Assembly: GCF_007713735.2 (NCBI RefSeq)
Contig: NZ_VMNW02000009.1
Location: forward strand, 62,001 to 126,000
DNA from: Amycolatopsis acidicola
Lineage (GTDB): Bacteria > Actinomycetota > Actinomycetes > Mycobacteriales > Pseudonocardiaceae
Length of the DNA: 64,000 nt
Direction: 5' to 3'
The translations under genes were made by a program, and so were the position numbers. The notes beneath the pieces were generated by a model. The model saw only the letters and a list, made by a program, of their open reading frames with translations, was not told where the DNA came from and did no database searches. Below are positions 27,388 through 35,694 of the stretch, in pieces. How positions within the stretch are numbered: the stretch's first letter is position 1; each line of letters starts with the position of its first letter.

Positions 27388-27831
27388 TCAGGGCACGACC
27401 TCGACCACGTCTCCGGTACGCAGGGTCTGGAAGAACTTCACCGCGGACCCGTGGGACAGGTGCACGCAGCCGTGCGAGGGCACGCGCAGGCTGCCTTCGT
27501 GGAAGGCGACGCCGGTGTTGGTGAAGAACACGGAGTACGGCATCGGGCCGTTGTACTGCTTGCTGTAGTGGTCGATGTCCTTGTACTGGACGTGGAAGCG
27601 GCCCTTCGGCGTCGGGTACTGCTTGGTGCCGACGGTGGTCTGGACCGGGCCGAAGGTCACGGCGCCGTGGTCGGTCAGCCAGGCCTTCTTGGTGGACAGC
27701 TGCAGGCAGGCTCGCGCCTGGCTGGAGCAGGGCGTGGCCGCGGCGTCAGCGGTGCCGGCAGTGGCGATCCCGAGCGCGCCGACCGCCGTCGCCACCGCCA
27801 CGGTCGCGGAGATCTTTCGCAAGGTAGCCAT
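27388..27831 (-). CDS. Secreted L,D-transpeptidase (YkuD family)
   Basis: 147 residues with a Sec signal peptide (about 30 residues, ending TADAAA). The YkuD catalytic motif SHGCVHL supplies His and Cys; an upstream TPKGRFHV segment and a PYSVFFTNTGVAFHEG segment fit the family. It would act outside the membrane on peptidoglycan stem peptides. No separate cell-wall-binding domain. The start ATG 27831 has AGGAG very close upstream. It is divergent from a frameshifted TetR gene. Confidence 0.88.
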   Translation of the reverse strand: MATLRKISATVAVATAVGALGIATAGTADAAATPCSSQARACLQLSTKKAWLTDHGAVTFGPVQTTVGTKQYPTPKGRFHVQYKDIDHYSKQYNGPMPYSVFFTNTGVAFHEGSLRVPSHGCVHLSHGSAVKFFQTLRTGDVVEVVP

Positions 27832-27937
27832 GCTCCTGGTTACCCATTCACCTCCCCGGCTATGCGCGGCGCGCGGGTTTTCCCTCCGATGGCGGCATCC
27901 GGATATCGTGGACACACCGAGAGCGAAGGGACACCCG

Positions 27938-28644
27938 TTGGCTGAGCTGCCCGAACACGACTCGACCAAGGCCGCGCGGATCCTGGCCGCCGCGGGCGAG
28001 CTGCTGCTGGGCCGCGGCGCCAACGCGTGACCATCGCCGAGGTGGCGCGCAAGGCGCACATCGGCAAGGGCACCGTCTACCTCTACTGGAAGACGAAGGA
28101 GGAGCTGCTGCTCGGCCTGCTGAGTCGCGACTCCCTGGCACTGGCCGACGAGACCATCGCGGCCGTGACAGCCGATCCGGAGCTGGCGCGTCCTTCCCGG
28201 TTGTGCCCGCGCATGGTGCGTGACGCGGCGAAGCATCCGTTCGTGCAGGCGCTCCAGAGCAACGACCAGGGCCTTCTCGGTCTCCTGGCGGAGGATCCGC
28301 GTTCGGCGAGCCTGCTCGAAAAGCTCGGCCCGGACGGGGTGCTGCACACGATCCTGCCGATCTGGCGCGCCCACGCCCTCGCCCGCACCGACTGGCCGCT
28401 CGACGAGCAGGCCTATGCGCTGCACGCGCTGACCACCGGGTTCCTCGCGACGACGGACAGCGCCGGGTTGCGGCCACGAGTGGCTGCTCCGGAGCGCGTG
28501 TTCGCGCGTGCCGTCACCGCCCTGCTCGGGCCCGAGGACGCGAGCCCTGACCAGATCCGGGCGGCGGCGGAGGCGGGGATCAAACACCTGACCGAGGCCC
28601 GTTCGACGGCTCTCGACCTGATCTATCAGTCGGTGCCGGCGTAG
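27938..28644 (+). pseudogene. TetR-family regulator split by a one-base frameshift
   Basis: TTG 27938 with GAAGGG at 7 nt starts a frame reading LAELPEHDSTKAARILAAAG and ending at a TGA at 28028. The rest of the helix-turn-helix (TIAEVARKAHIGKGTVYLYW) and the 200-residue ligand domain continue in the other frame from GTG 28027. One missing base near 28025 joins them exactly into a normal TetR protein of about 235 residues. Without it, the downstream part could restart at GTG 28027 (GTGA overlap) but would lack helix 1. Either a real mutation or a sequencing error. Confidence 0.8.
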
Positions 28645-28766
28645 CGGCCGGGGCTTTCGTCCCTTTGGCTATGCCGCGGACTAAAGCGGCGCTGAATAGG
28701 ACGTTATACAGCTGATCGGTTCGCGGCGGATTGGGGACTACCTGCCGGGCGGACAGGCATGACCGA

Positions 28767-29807
28767 ATGGCAACATCAACTCCGCTCGATTCAAGCGCGG
28801 CGCACCTCGACGGCTTGTACCCCGATCCGGGCGGACCGCCGCGGTTGCCTTCCCTGCCCGGCATCGGCCCCACGAACGATCCGCTCACCATCGCGCACGC
28901 CACTGTCCCCGCTACCCGGCTCACCCCGCCGAAGGAGGCGGAGGGATTCCAGAACCCCATCCAGATCATCGACGACCTGGGAAACCTGATCAGCCCGGGA
29001 TACTGGGGCGCAACAGGTTCTGGACGCGACGATTCACGTCAATCCGGTCGAAGAGTTTTCGACCTGGCTGGCCGGTGACTGGGAGCAGTTCGCGAAAGCC
29101 GCCGACGCGTTGAACTCGTTGTCGTGGTTCCGCGCGGATCTGCCGCCGATCAGGCGTTCCAGTATTTCTCGTCGGTCGCGACCATCGTGCGAGGATACGC
29201 CGACGGACTTGCTTCCCTGCGCGACAAATACCTCGAAGCCGCGAAGGGGGCATGGGAATTCGCCGAGGCGGCCAACGATCTCGTCCAGCAGATCTTCGAC
29301 CAGGTTTTCTGGGCGGCTTTGGAAGCGGGCGCGGGCGCCGCACTGAGCGAGACGGTGATAGCACCGGCCGTGCTGTGGTCACTCGCTGCCCTCCAATGTT
29401 CTGCCATCGTCAGGGACTGGGACAGCATCACCAAGCTGCTCATGCAGATCCAAAACGCGGTCCGCGCCGTGCATGGCGAGCTCGCCCGCACCAGGCCGTT
29501 GCGAAAGCTCAAGGACAATACCGGGAACCCGCAACTGGCCGAACTCGCCAGTGAGCTGCTGGCCGGCAACGTCACGCCCCGATCCGTTCTCGAATCGGGG
29601 CTGTACGGCGAGGCTCTCGCGCCCGCGACCGACCGGCTGGCAACCTGGTATTCGGGACTGTCCGAGTCGGAGAAGGCCGAACAGTCAGCGCTGGCCGAAG
29701 ACGCCACGCGTCAACTGGCGGCTGAACAACCGCCGACCCCGCGCCCGAAACGTGTCCTGGAAGAGGAATACGAAGACTTCAGTGAACGGGACTGGCTCGA
29801 TGGATGA
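28767..29807 (+). pseudogene. ESX/WXG100-like secreted protein gene with two compensating frameshifts
   Basis: A proline-rich N-terminus runs from ATG 28767 to GNLISPGYW. The reading then shifts by one extra G near 29007 into a frame giving VNPVEEFSTWLAGDWEQFAK and continuing through ADALNSLSWFRADL. It shifts back near 29143 (one base missing) to DQAFQYFSSVATIVRGYADG and on to an acidic C-terminus (EEEYEDFSERDWLDG). Rejoined, it is about 346 residues with the WxxGDW and long-helix pattern of actinobacterial ESX-associated WXG-like proteins. As given, translation stops at 29078. Function of the intact protein is unknown. Confidence 0.65.
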
Positions 29808-30096
29808 CGAAGACATGACACGGTCGCAGCAGGCGGATCCCATTTTCCAGACCGGCTACTCGGCCGCCTGGATTCTCGGCCTGGCCGTCCTCGTGCTGTC
29901 GGTCTTCGGGCTCATCCGGTTCCCGCACTGGATCTGGTCCACGCCGATCGTGGCAGCACTGCTGGGGTTGGGCGTCAACTTTCGCAGGCGGACGATTCCT
30001 TCCGGGTGGGCATCGGCAGGCTTCGCCCTCTTGACCGGCGTCCTGGTCGTCGGCGCGTTGGCTCTGGGTGGCCTGGCCGCACGCGTCTCGCACTGA
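29800..30096 (+). CDS. Small membrane protein of unknown function
   Basis: 98 residues with three hydrophobic segments (AAWILGLAVLVLSVFGLI, TPIVAALLGLGVNF and FALLTGVLVVGALALGGLA). The start overlaps the end of the WXG-like gene by 8 nt, so the two were probably one operon. No recognisable family. It may be a membrane partner of the upstream protein. Confidence 0.65.
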   Translation: MDDEDMTRSQQADPIFQTGYSAAWILGLAVLVLSVFGLIRFPHWIWSTPIVAALLGLGVNFRRRTIPSGWASAGFALLTGVLVVGALALGGLAARVSH

Positions 30097-30127
30097 AAAA
30101 CCCGGTGCGCGGATCCACCGCCGCCGC

Positions 30128-30216
30128 TAAGGTCGTCCGCATGGACTTCCCGCGCTGAGATCGCCCCCGCCCGCCGCGTCCTTTCCGCCGCAGAACGAAT
30201 CGAGTGCAAGTCCATG
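30128..30216 (+). promoter_or_regulatory. Leaderless promoter and start-codon-sequestering hairpin before the glycosyltransferase
   Basis: The -10 hexamer TAAGGT (30128-30133) places the transcript start at the ATG of a five-codon leader (30141). CATGGACTT (30140-30148), inside that leader, is perfectly complementary to AAGTCCATG (30208-30216), which ends in the start codon of the glycosyltransferase. Folding would hide that start; a ribosome stalled in the leader would expose it. This is the layout of translational attenuation known for macrolide-resistance genes. No -35 hexamer is obvious. Confidence 0.5.
30141..30158 (+). CDS. Five-residue leader peptide MDFPR
   Basis: ATG-GAC-TTC-CCG-CGC-TGA, placed 7 nt after a TAAGGT -10 element, so it would be read from the very 5' end of the transcript. 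Its first eight bases pair with the translation-start region of the downstream glycosyltransferase. Too short for any statistical support on its own; the case rests on position and pairing. Confidence 0.4.
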   Translation: MDFPR

Positions 30217-31371
30217 TCCCACATCGCGATGGTGGGTGTTCCCGCCGTCAGCCACGTCCTGCCGAGCCTCGAGGTGATCCGCGAGCTGGTGCGGCGCGGG
30301 CACCGGGTGACGTACGCCAACGACCCGGCCGTCGCTGAGCTGGTCACCGGCACCGGCGCCGAACTCGTGCCGTGCACTTCGACACTCCCGGTCGCCGACA
30401 ACACCTGGCCCGACGACCCCATCGCCGCGATGGAACTGTTCCTCGACAACGGCATCCAGGCCCTCCCCCAGCTGCACGACGCCTACGACGAAGACCCCGC
30501 GGACCTGTACCTGTACGACATCGGCGCGTACGCCGCGCGCGCCTTGGCCGAGATGCAGGGGCGGCCGCTCATGCAGCTGTCGCCGACGTTCGTGGCGTGG
30601 GAGGGCTACGAACAGGAGGTCGCCGCCGCGCTGTGGCAGCTGCCGGGCGCAGACGAGTACCGGGCGAAGTTCGCGCGGTGGCTAGCCGACTGCAAGGCCG
30701 CCACGACCGACATCGACGCCTTCGCCGGGCCGCCCGCCCGGGCGCTGGCGCTGATCACCCGCGCGATGCAGCCCAACGCCGATCGCGTGGACACCGGCAC
30801 CGTGACCTTCGTCGGGCCCTGCTTCGGCCCCAGCACGGAAAGCTGGAGCCGCCCACCCGACGCGGAGAACGTGCTCCTGGTCTCCCTCGGCTCCGCCTAC
30901 ACGCGCCAGCCCGAGTTCTACCGTCAATGCCTTGCGGCGTATGGGAATCTGCCGGGCTGGCACGTCGTCCTCCAGATCGGCAAGTACACCGACCCGGCCG
31001 GGCTCGGCGACATCCCGGCGAACGTCGAGGTCCATTCCTGGGTGCCGCAACGGGAAATCCTGGACCAGGCCGACGCCTTCGTCACCCACGCCGGCATGGG
31101 CGGCTGCGGCGAGGGGCTCCTCGCGGGCGTGCCGATGATCGCCGTGCCGCAGGCCGCCGAACAGTTCATGAACGCCGACCGGCTCGTCGAACTCGGCGTC
31201 GCCCGCCGCATCGATACCCCGGACGCCACCGCGGAAACCCTGCGCTCGGCGCTGCTCGACCTGACCGGGGACGCGGAAGTCGCCCGCACGTCGGCAAAGT
31301 TGCGTGCGGACGCCCGAGCGGAGGGCGGCACGCCGCGGGCCGCGGACCTCATCGAGGAGATGCTCGGGTAA
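30214..31371 (+). CDS. Macrolide-type glycosyltransferase (MGT/OleD family)
   Basis: 385 residues of a GT-B, family 1 enzyme. The N-terminal acceptor domain starts MSHIAMVGVPAVSHVLPSLEV; the C-terminal nucleotide-sugar domain holds VLLVSLGSAYTRQPEFY, WVPQREILDQADAFVTHAGMGG and GVPMIAVPQAAEQ. This is the pattern of OleD/Mgt, which glucosylate and inactivate macrolides. Cytoplasmic. No strong Shine-Dalgarno precedes the ATG, and the start region can pair with an upstream leader. Natural acceptor is unknown; flavonoids and other phenols are also accepted by this family. Confidence 0.88.
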   Translation: MSHIAMVGVPAVSHVLPSLEVIRELVRRGHRVTYANDPAVAELVTGTGAELVPCTSTLPVADNTWPDDPIAAMELFLDNGIQALPQLHDAYDEDPADLYLYDIGAYAARALAEMQGRPLMQLSPTFVAWEGYEQEVAAALWQLPGADEYRAKFARWLADCKAATTDIDAFAGPPARALALITRAMQPNADRVDTGTVTFVGPCFGPSTESWSRPPDAENVLLVSLGSAYTRQPEFYRQCLAAYGNLPGWHVVLQIGKYTDPAGLGDIPANVEVHSWVPQREILDQADAFVTHAGMGGCGEGLLAGVPMIAVPQAAEQFMNADRLVELGVARRIDTPDATAETLRSALLDLTGDAEVARTSAKLRADARAEGGTPRAADLIEEMLG

Positions 31372-31377
31372 GGGAGG

Positions 31378-31806
31378 TCAGCGCTCCAGCGCGGCCTTGG
31401 CCTGCCGCATCTCGTCCTCGACGTCCGGCCGCAGCGTGCGGCGCAGGATCGGCTCGGCGAACCACTTCACCGGACCCTTGAACGCGCACCGCACCGTGCG
31501 CGTGACAGCCGTGCGGCCGCCGGCGGGCACGCACACCCAGCTCGCGCTGAACTCCGAAACCAGACGGGCCAGCCGGTTCGCCGGGATCGGCGGCAGCCGC
31601 ACGTCCACGCGCTCCCCCGGGGTCCGGCTCATCCGCGAAACCACCCTGGGCGCGGGCCCGGGCACGCCGGGAAGCCTGCTGCGGAAACGGAATTCGGTGA
31701 CATCCCCGTCGCGGCGCACCCAGTCGATCGCACCGATCTTGCCGTCGACCGCGGCATAGGCACGCGGATCCATCACGAACCCGAGCACCCGGTCCGCGGG
31801 CAACAC
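31378..31806 (-). CDS. SRPBCC (polyketide cyclase-like) family protein, possibly 5'-truncated
   Basis: About 142 residues from GTG 31806. The pattern PADRVLGFVMDPRAYAAVDGKIGAIDW, later VVSRMSRTPGERVDVRLPP and a KWFAEPILRR tail fits the START/Bet-v-1-like SRPBCC fold that binds hydrophobic ligands. Family members usually have 10-15 more residues before this first helix, and an in-frame stop lies just upstream, so the N-terminal strand may be lost. It is convergent with the glycosyltransferase and abuts a decayed TetR-like sequence. Confidence 0.7.
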   Translation of the reverse strand: MLPADRVLGFVMDPRAYAAVDGKIGAIDWVRRDGDVTEFRFRSRLPGVPGPAPRVVSRMSRTPGERVDVRLPPIPANRLARLVSEFSASWVCVPAGGRTAVTRTVRCAFKGPVKWFAEPILRRTLRPDVEDEMRQAKAALER

Positions 31807-31809
31807 CTC

Positions 31810-32107
31810 GTCGAGGTGGCCACCCGGCTATTCGCTGTTCGCCGAACGCGGCTTTGGCGCTGCTGGAGGAGATCGTGCGGCAGCATCTGGCCGCCGTCGA
31901 GGTCAGCAGCAAACAAGCGACGACACTGCCCGACGCGCCGGACGAGGCCCTGCCGGTGCGACCGGGCCGCGCTCCGCATCATCCGGGAACTGGAGCCGTT
32001 TTCCGACCTGCGTGAGGACACGGGATGCTCGGCTCCGTCTACGTCAGGACGCATTCCTCGCCGCGTGGATGGTGCACGCCCGGCTTTCCTTGGGGCTCAA
32101 GGCTTAG
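31810..32107 (+). pseudogene. Decayed TetR-like regulator remnant
   Basis: Reading across frames on the plus strand gives VATRLFA, then LFAERGFGA, LEEIVRQHLAAVE, DRAALRIIRELEPFSDLRED, and finally DAFLAAWMVHARLSLGLKA with a TAG at 32105. The first pieces resemble helix 1 and helix 2 of a TetR repressor and the last a TetR C-terminus, but at least three frame changes and a large deletion separate them. Intact TetR proteins are about 200 residues; fewer than 100 codons remain. Identification is tentative. Confidence 0.4.
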
Positions 32108-33732
32108 CCACCGTCCGGCGGCGCGACCACCCGCAGCTGCAGCATCGCCGCGAAGCGGGCTTCCGGGTCGTTCAGATCCAGCTGCGCGACCTCCGCCAGC
32201 CGCCGCAAGCGGTAGCGGAAGGTGTTGGGGTGCACGTAAAGCGCGGCCGAAGCCGCGTTCACGTCGCCGAACGCGTCGAGCCACGCGCGCAGCGTCTGCA
32301 CGAGGTTGGTGTTGTGCCGCGCGTCGTACTCGAACAGGCGCGCCACCGGGCCCGTGGGCCTGTCGCCCCGCGCCGCGACCAGGTCGCGCAGCTCCAGCAA
32401 CAACGCCTCCACCTGGACGTCCGCCAAGCGCGCGACACGACGGCCCGTACCCGGGCGCAGCACGCGCAGCGTCCGGTCCGCGCTCGCGCGCGCGTCGGCC
32501 AGCGCGGACACATCGACGGCGACCGGGCTGACCGCGACGGCCGCGCGCACCCGCTCCCCCACCCGGTCCAGGAACTCCGACGCGATCGCCACCGCCCACT
32601 GCTCGCCGTCGTCCTTGCCCTCCACCGGAACGAGCCCGTAAGCGACATCCCCGACGAGGGCCGTCGCCGCGCGCGGGTGCACGGCGGTCAGGTGCATGGC
32701 GAGCCCGTCGCTCATCCGCTGCCGTTCGGTCGCGACGCCCGCGTCGCCGAGATCCCCGATGATCACCAACGCCAGCACCACCACCGGCCTGCCCGACAAA
32801 CCCAAGCGGGCCATCGCTTCCCGCGCGCCCGTGCCGCCTTCGAGCGCCGTGCTCAGCAACTCGGTCCGCAGCCGGCGCGAGACGTCCGTGCCTGCCCGGA
32901 CGCGCAGCATGTGCAGCGCCACGAGCTGCGCCGCGTCGCACAACGCCTGCCCGCGTTCGGCGCTCAACGGCTCGCGCACCGCCGCCCAGATGGAGCCGAG
33001 CACCTCGTCCCCGGCGCGCACGGCGACCGCGACCCGCGGCAGCGTCAGCCCTTCCAACGCCTTCAAGGGATCCACGTACACCAGCTCGTCGCTGCGGTAC
33101 AGCTCGCGGAACACGCCCCGGTCGGTCAGCATCCGGAAGAACCGCTCAGGCACCTGCCGCCCGAGGATCGTCTCGACCCGCGACCCGTCCGCTTCGTCCT
33201 GGCGGCCCGAGAACGCCAGCACCCGCGAGCGCGGATCCTCGATGGTGACGGGCGCGTCGATGAGCGCCGCGATCGCGTTGGCCACCGCGAACAGGTCGCC
33301 GGAGGGCACCCCGCCGAGCATCTCCGGACCGGCCTGCCCGACGTCGCCTTCCGCCAGCAACGCCCGCAGCATCGCGGCCAGCTGCGCCCACGACGCGCCG
33401 CGCGTAAGCCCGAGCAGCGCGACGCCGGTCTCGTCCACCGCTGTCGCCACCTCGTCCGGCAGCGTCACCGGCGCGCGGACCACCAGGCCCGCGGCCTCCT
33501 GACGCCCCAGCGATCGCAGCAGCCGCACGATCTCCGCGGGCTCACGCAAGCCCACGCCGAGGACGAGCGCGTGCCGGGGCAGCACCGGCTCCTCGAACGG
33601 GTCGTGGATCGCGACGCCGCCGACGTCCCCGGTCCGGTCCGGATCGCCGTAGACCAGTTCGAGCAGGGTTTCGCCGAGATCACCGAGGACGCGGCCCAGA
33701 CCGCCGTACCGCGGAGCGCTCACCGGCACCAC
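32104..33732 (-). CDS. PucR-family regulator of the D-peptide operon
   Basis: 542 residues (GTG 33732; GTG 33723, 8 nt after GAGAGGG, may be the true start). It has an N-terminal PucR ligand domain (HALVLGVGLREPAEIVRLLRSL), a middle GGDEF-like/GAF region, and a C-terminal HTH_30 helix-turn-helix (DVNAASAALYVHPNTFRYRLRRLAEV). PucR/CdaR proteins activate catabolic genes in response to a metabolite. It is the last gene of the ten-gene operon, 4 bp after the racemase, and probably regulates it through the palindrome at 46903-46919. Confidence 0.87.
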   Translation of the reverse strand: MVPVSAPRYGGLGRVLGDLGETLLELVYGDPDRTGDVGGVAIHDPFEEPVLPRHALVLGVGLREPAEIVRLLRSLGRQEAAGLVVRAPVTLPDEVATAVDETGVALLGLTRGASWAQLAAMLRALLAEGDVGQAGPEMLGGVPSGDLFAVANAIAALIDAPVTIEDPRSRVLAFSGRQDEADGSRVETILGRQVPERFFRMLTDRGVFRELYRSDELVYVDPLKALEGLTLPRVAVAVRAGDEVLGSIWAAVREPLSAERGQALCDAAQLVALHMLRVRAGTDVSRRLRTELLSTALEGGTGAREAMARLGLSGRPVVVLALVIIGDLGDAGVATERQRMSDGLAMHLTAVHPRAATALVGDVAYGLVPVEGKDDGEQWAVAIASEFLDRVGERVRAAVAVSPVAVDVSALADARASADRTLRVLRPGTGRRVARLADVQVEALLLELRDLVAARGDRPTGPVARLFEYDARHNTNLVQTLRAWLDAFGDVNAASAALYVHPNTFRYRLRRLAEVAQLDLNDPEARFAAMLQLRVVAPPDGG

Positions 33733-33736
33733 CCTC

Positions 33737-34843
33737 TCAGCAGGACACCCATTCCGTCGCCGTGGTCACCTCGTCCAGCAGCTCCGGCACCGGCGCGACC
33801 CCGATCCCCGGCCCGTCCGGCACCGGCAAGTGCCCGTCGGCCAGCACGAACGGCGCGGTGATGTCCGTCCGATAGTAACGATCAGACGCCGAGGTATCGC
33901 CGGGCAGCGTGAAGCCGGGCAGCGCGGCCAGCGCGACGTTCGCGGCGCGGCCGATGCCGGACTCCAGCATTCCGCCGCACCACACCGGAATCCCGTGCGC
34001 CGCGCACACGTCGTGCACGCGCCGCGCCTCCAGATAGCCGCCGACGCGCCCGGGTTTGATGTTCACGATCCGGCAGGCGCCGAGCGTGATCGCGTCCGCC
34101 GCCGACTTCGCCGACACGATCGACTCATCCAGGCAGATCGGCGTCGTCACCTGTTTCGCCAGCTCCGCGTGCCCGAGCACGTCCTCCTCGTCCAGCGGCT
34201 GCTCGATCAGCAGCAGCCCGAACGGGTCGAGCTTCGCGAGATGACGCGCGTCCGCGAGGGTGTAGGCCGTGTTCGCGTCCACCTGCAGCAGCACGTCGTC
34301 GCCGAAGCGCTCGCGCACGGCGCGGACCGGCTCGACGTCCCAGCCGGGCTGGATCTTGAGCTTGATCCGCACGTACCCGGCGTCGAGGTAGCCGCCGACG
34401 CTGTCGAGCAGCTCGCCGATCGAGCCCATGATCCCGACCGACACCCCGCATGGCACGCTGCTCCGCACCGCGCCGAGTTCCCGCGCCAGCGGGCGGCCTT
34501 CGGCGCGCAACTCGGCGTCGAGCACCGCCATTTCCAGCGCCGCCTTGGCCATCCGGTGTCCCTTGAACGGCGCCAGCACCGTGCCGACGGCGTTCGCGTC
34601 GACGCGCTCGGCCGCCGCGAGCGCGGGCACCAGGAACCGCCGCAGCACGTCGGCGGCGCCGTCCACGTACTCCGGCGAGTACAGCGGATCCGGCAGCGTG
34701 CCGCACTCGCCCCAGCCCTCGGCGTCGTCCGTTTCCACGCGCAACAACAGGATGTCCCGGGTGTACTGGGTGCCGAACGACGTCCGGAACGGGGCCACCA
34801 AAGGCATTTCGATCCGCCGAAGCTCCACTCCGGACAGTTTCAC
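33737..34843 (-). CDS. N-succinylamino acid racemase / o-succinylbenzoate synthase (enolase superfamily)
   Basis: 368 residues from GTG 34843 (GTGA overlap with the acyltransferase gene). It matches the Amycolatopsis N-acylamino acid racemase, as remembered, almost throughout. Catalytic lysines are Lys163 (RIKLKIQPG) and Lys263 (VNIKPGRVGG); metal ligands are Asp189, Glu214 and Asp239. Proteins of this group interconvert N-acyl D- and L-amino acids, and several also make o-succinylbenzoate for menaquinone. No men genes are nearby, whereas an acyltransferase and an M20 deacylase are directly upstream, so N-succinylamino acid racemization is the likely role. Confidence 0.93.
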   Translation of the reverse strand: MKLSGVELRRIEMPLVAPFRTSFGTQYTRDILLLRVETDDAEGWGECGTLPDPLYSPEYVDGAADVLRRFLVPALAAAERVDANAVGTVLAPFKGHRMAKAALEMAVLDAELRAEGRPLARELGAVRSSVPCGVSVGIMGSIGELLDSVGGYLDAGYVRIKLKIQPGWDVEPVRAVRERFGDDVLLQVDANTAYTLADARHLAKLDPFGLLLIEQPLDEEDVLGHAELAKQVTTPICLDESIVSAKSAADAITLGACRIVNIKPGRVGGYLEARRVHDVCAAHGIPVWCGGMLESGIGRAANVALAALPGFTLPGDTSASDRYYRTDITAPFVLADGHLPVPDGPGIGVAPVPELLDEVTTATEWVSC

Positions 34844-35694
34844 CGCTCGTCCTCCTTCGTCCCGCGGGTGACCACGTACCACCCGGCCCTGTCGAATCCC
34901 TTGATGCGCGCGCCTTCCGCGAGCAGGCTGCCGAGCGTCTCCCGGACCGCGAGCCGCCATTGCCCGGCCGTCGTGGGATCGGCCCGCCGCAGCGTTTCGA
35001 TGTCCCGCGGCACCGCGACCAGCAGTGTGTCCCCGGCGAGGCTTCCACGAACCGGGCCGCCGTCCGCGCGGTCCAGCGCGACGACGGCGCCCCGGCACAG
35101 TTCGGCGTCGGCGTGCACCAGATGCGGGGTACCCGCGCAGGCCGCCGTCACCTCGGGCGCGGAGATCGGCCAGTGCACGAGCAGGCGGTCGGTCTCGTCG
35201 GTGCCGTTGATGTTGTCGCGCATGCCGCCGTAGAAGTTGGGCAGGTACTCGGCGGCGACGGCCGCGAGCTTGCCGAGGTTGAAGTAGGCGTTGCGCGCGA
35301 CCAGCGGGTCGAACGTCCACTCGATCACCGAGATCCCGCGCGGCAACGCCCAAGCGCGCTGGTGCAGCTTCAACGCGAGCCCGACGTGCCGCCCCGCCAT
35401 CGACGGCGAAACCCCGGCGATGTGGCTGTGCATGACTTCGCCCGCCGGGGTACCGAAAAACCCGACGCACGCGCCGACGAGCTCGTCACCCGCGTAGGCC
35501 CCGCCGACGTAGTTGCCCGCCTTGGTCAGCGCCCGCATGAGTTCCGTGGTCACCGGCGGGTTCGCCGGGTCCGGGCGCCAGATCACGTCGAACAGCCGGT
35601 ACACCGCTTCGAGTTCGGCCAGTTCGGCGACCTCGCGCAGGCGCACTCCCGCCGCGACGGCCGCCTTCGCCGCCGCTTCCTCCGGACTGGTCAT
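34840..35694 (-). CDS. GNAT-family acyltransferase, probable D-amino acid N-succinyltransferase
   Basis: 284 residues from ATG 35694. A GNAT acyl-CoA-binding core is visible (YAGDELVGACVGFF, then AGVSPSMAGRHVGLALKLHQRAWAL) with ISVIEWTFDPLVARNAYFNLGKL after it. It resembles the COG3375-type GNAT proteins that sit beside racemase genes. In the Geobacillus pathway worked out by Gerlt and co-workers, such a protein N-succinylates D-amino acids before racemization. It overlaps the M20 gene and the racemase gene by 4 nt each, which supports the same role here. Confidence 0.8.
   Translation of the reverse strand: MTSPEEAAAKAAVAAGVRLREVAELAELEAVYRLFDVIWRPDPANPPVTTELMRALTKAGNYVGGAYAGDELVGACVGFFGTPAGEVMHSHIAGVSPSMAGRHVGLALKLHQRAWALPRGISVIEWTFDPLVARNAYFNLGKLAAVAAEYLPNFYGGMRDNINGTDETDRLLVHWPISAPEVTAACAGTPHLVHADAELCRGAVVALDRADGGPVRGSLAGDTLLVAVPRDIETLRRADPTTAGQWRLAVRETLGSLLAEGARIKGFDRAGWYVVTRGTKEDER

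Noticed and set aside
27900-28100. Programmed frameshifting in the TetR gene
   Set aside because: No slippery heptamer or downstream structure is evident; a simple base loss explains it, and other indels occur nearby.
33737-34843. Menaquinone biosynthesis gene (menC)
   Set aside because: The fold allows o-succinylbenzoate synthase activity, but no other men gene is near, whereas acyltransferase and deacylase genes are directly coupled.
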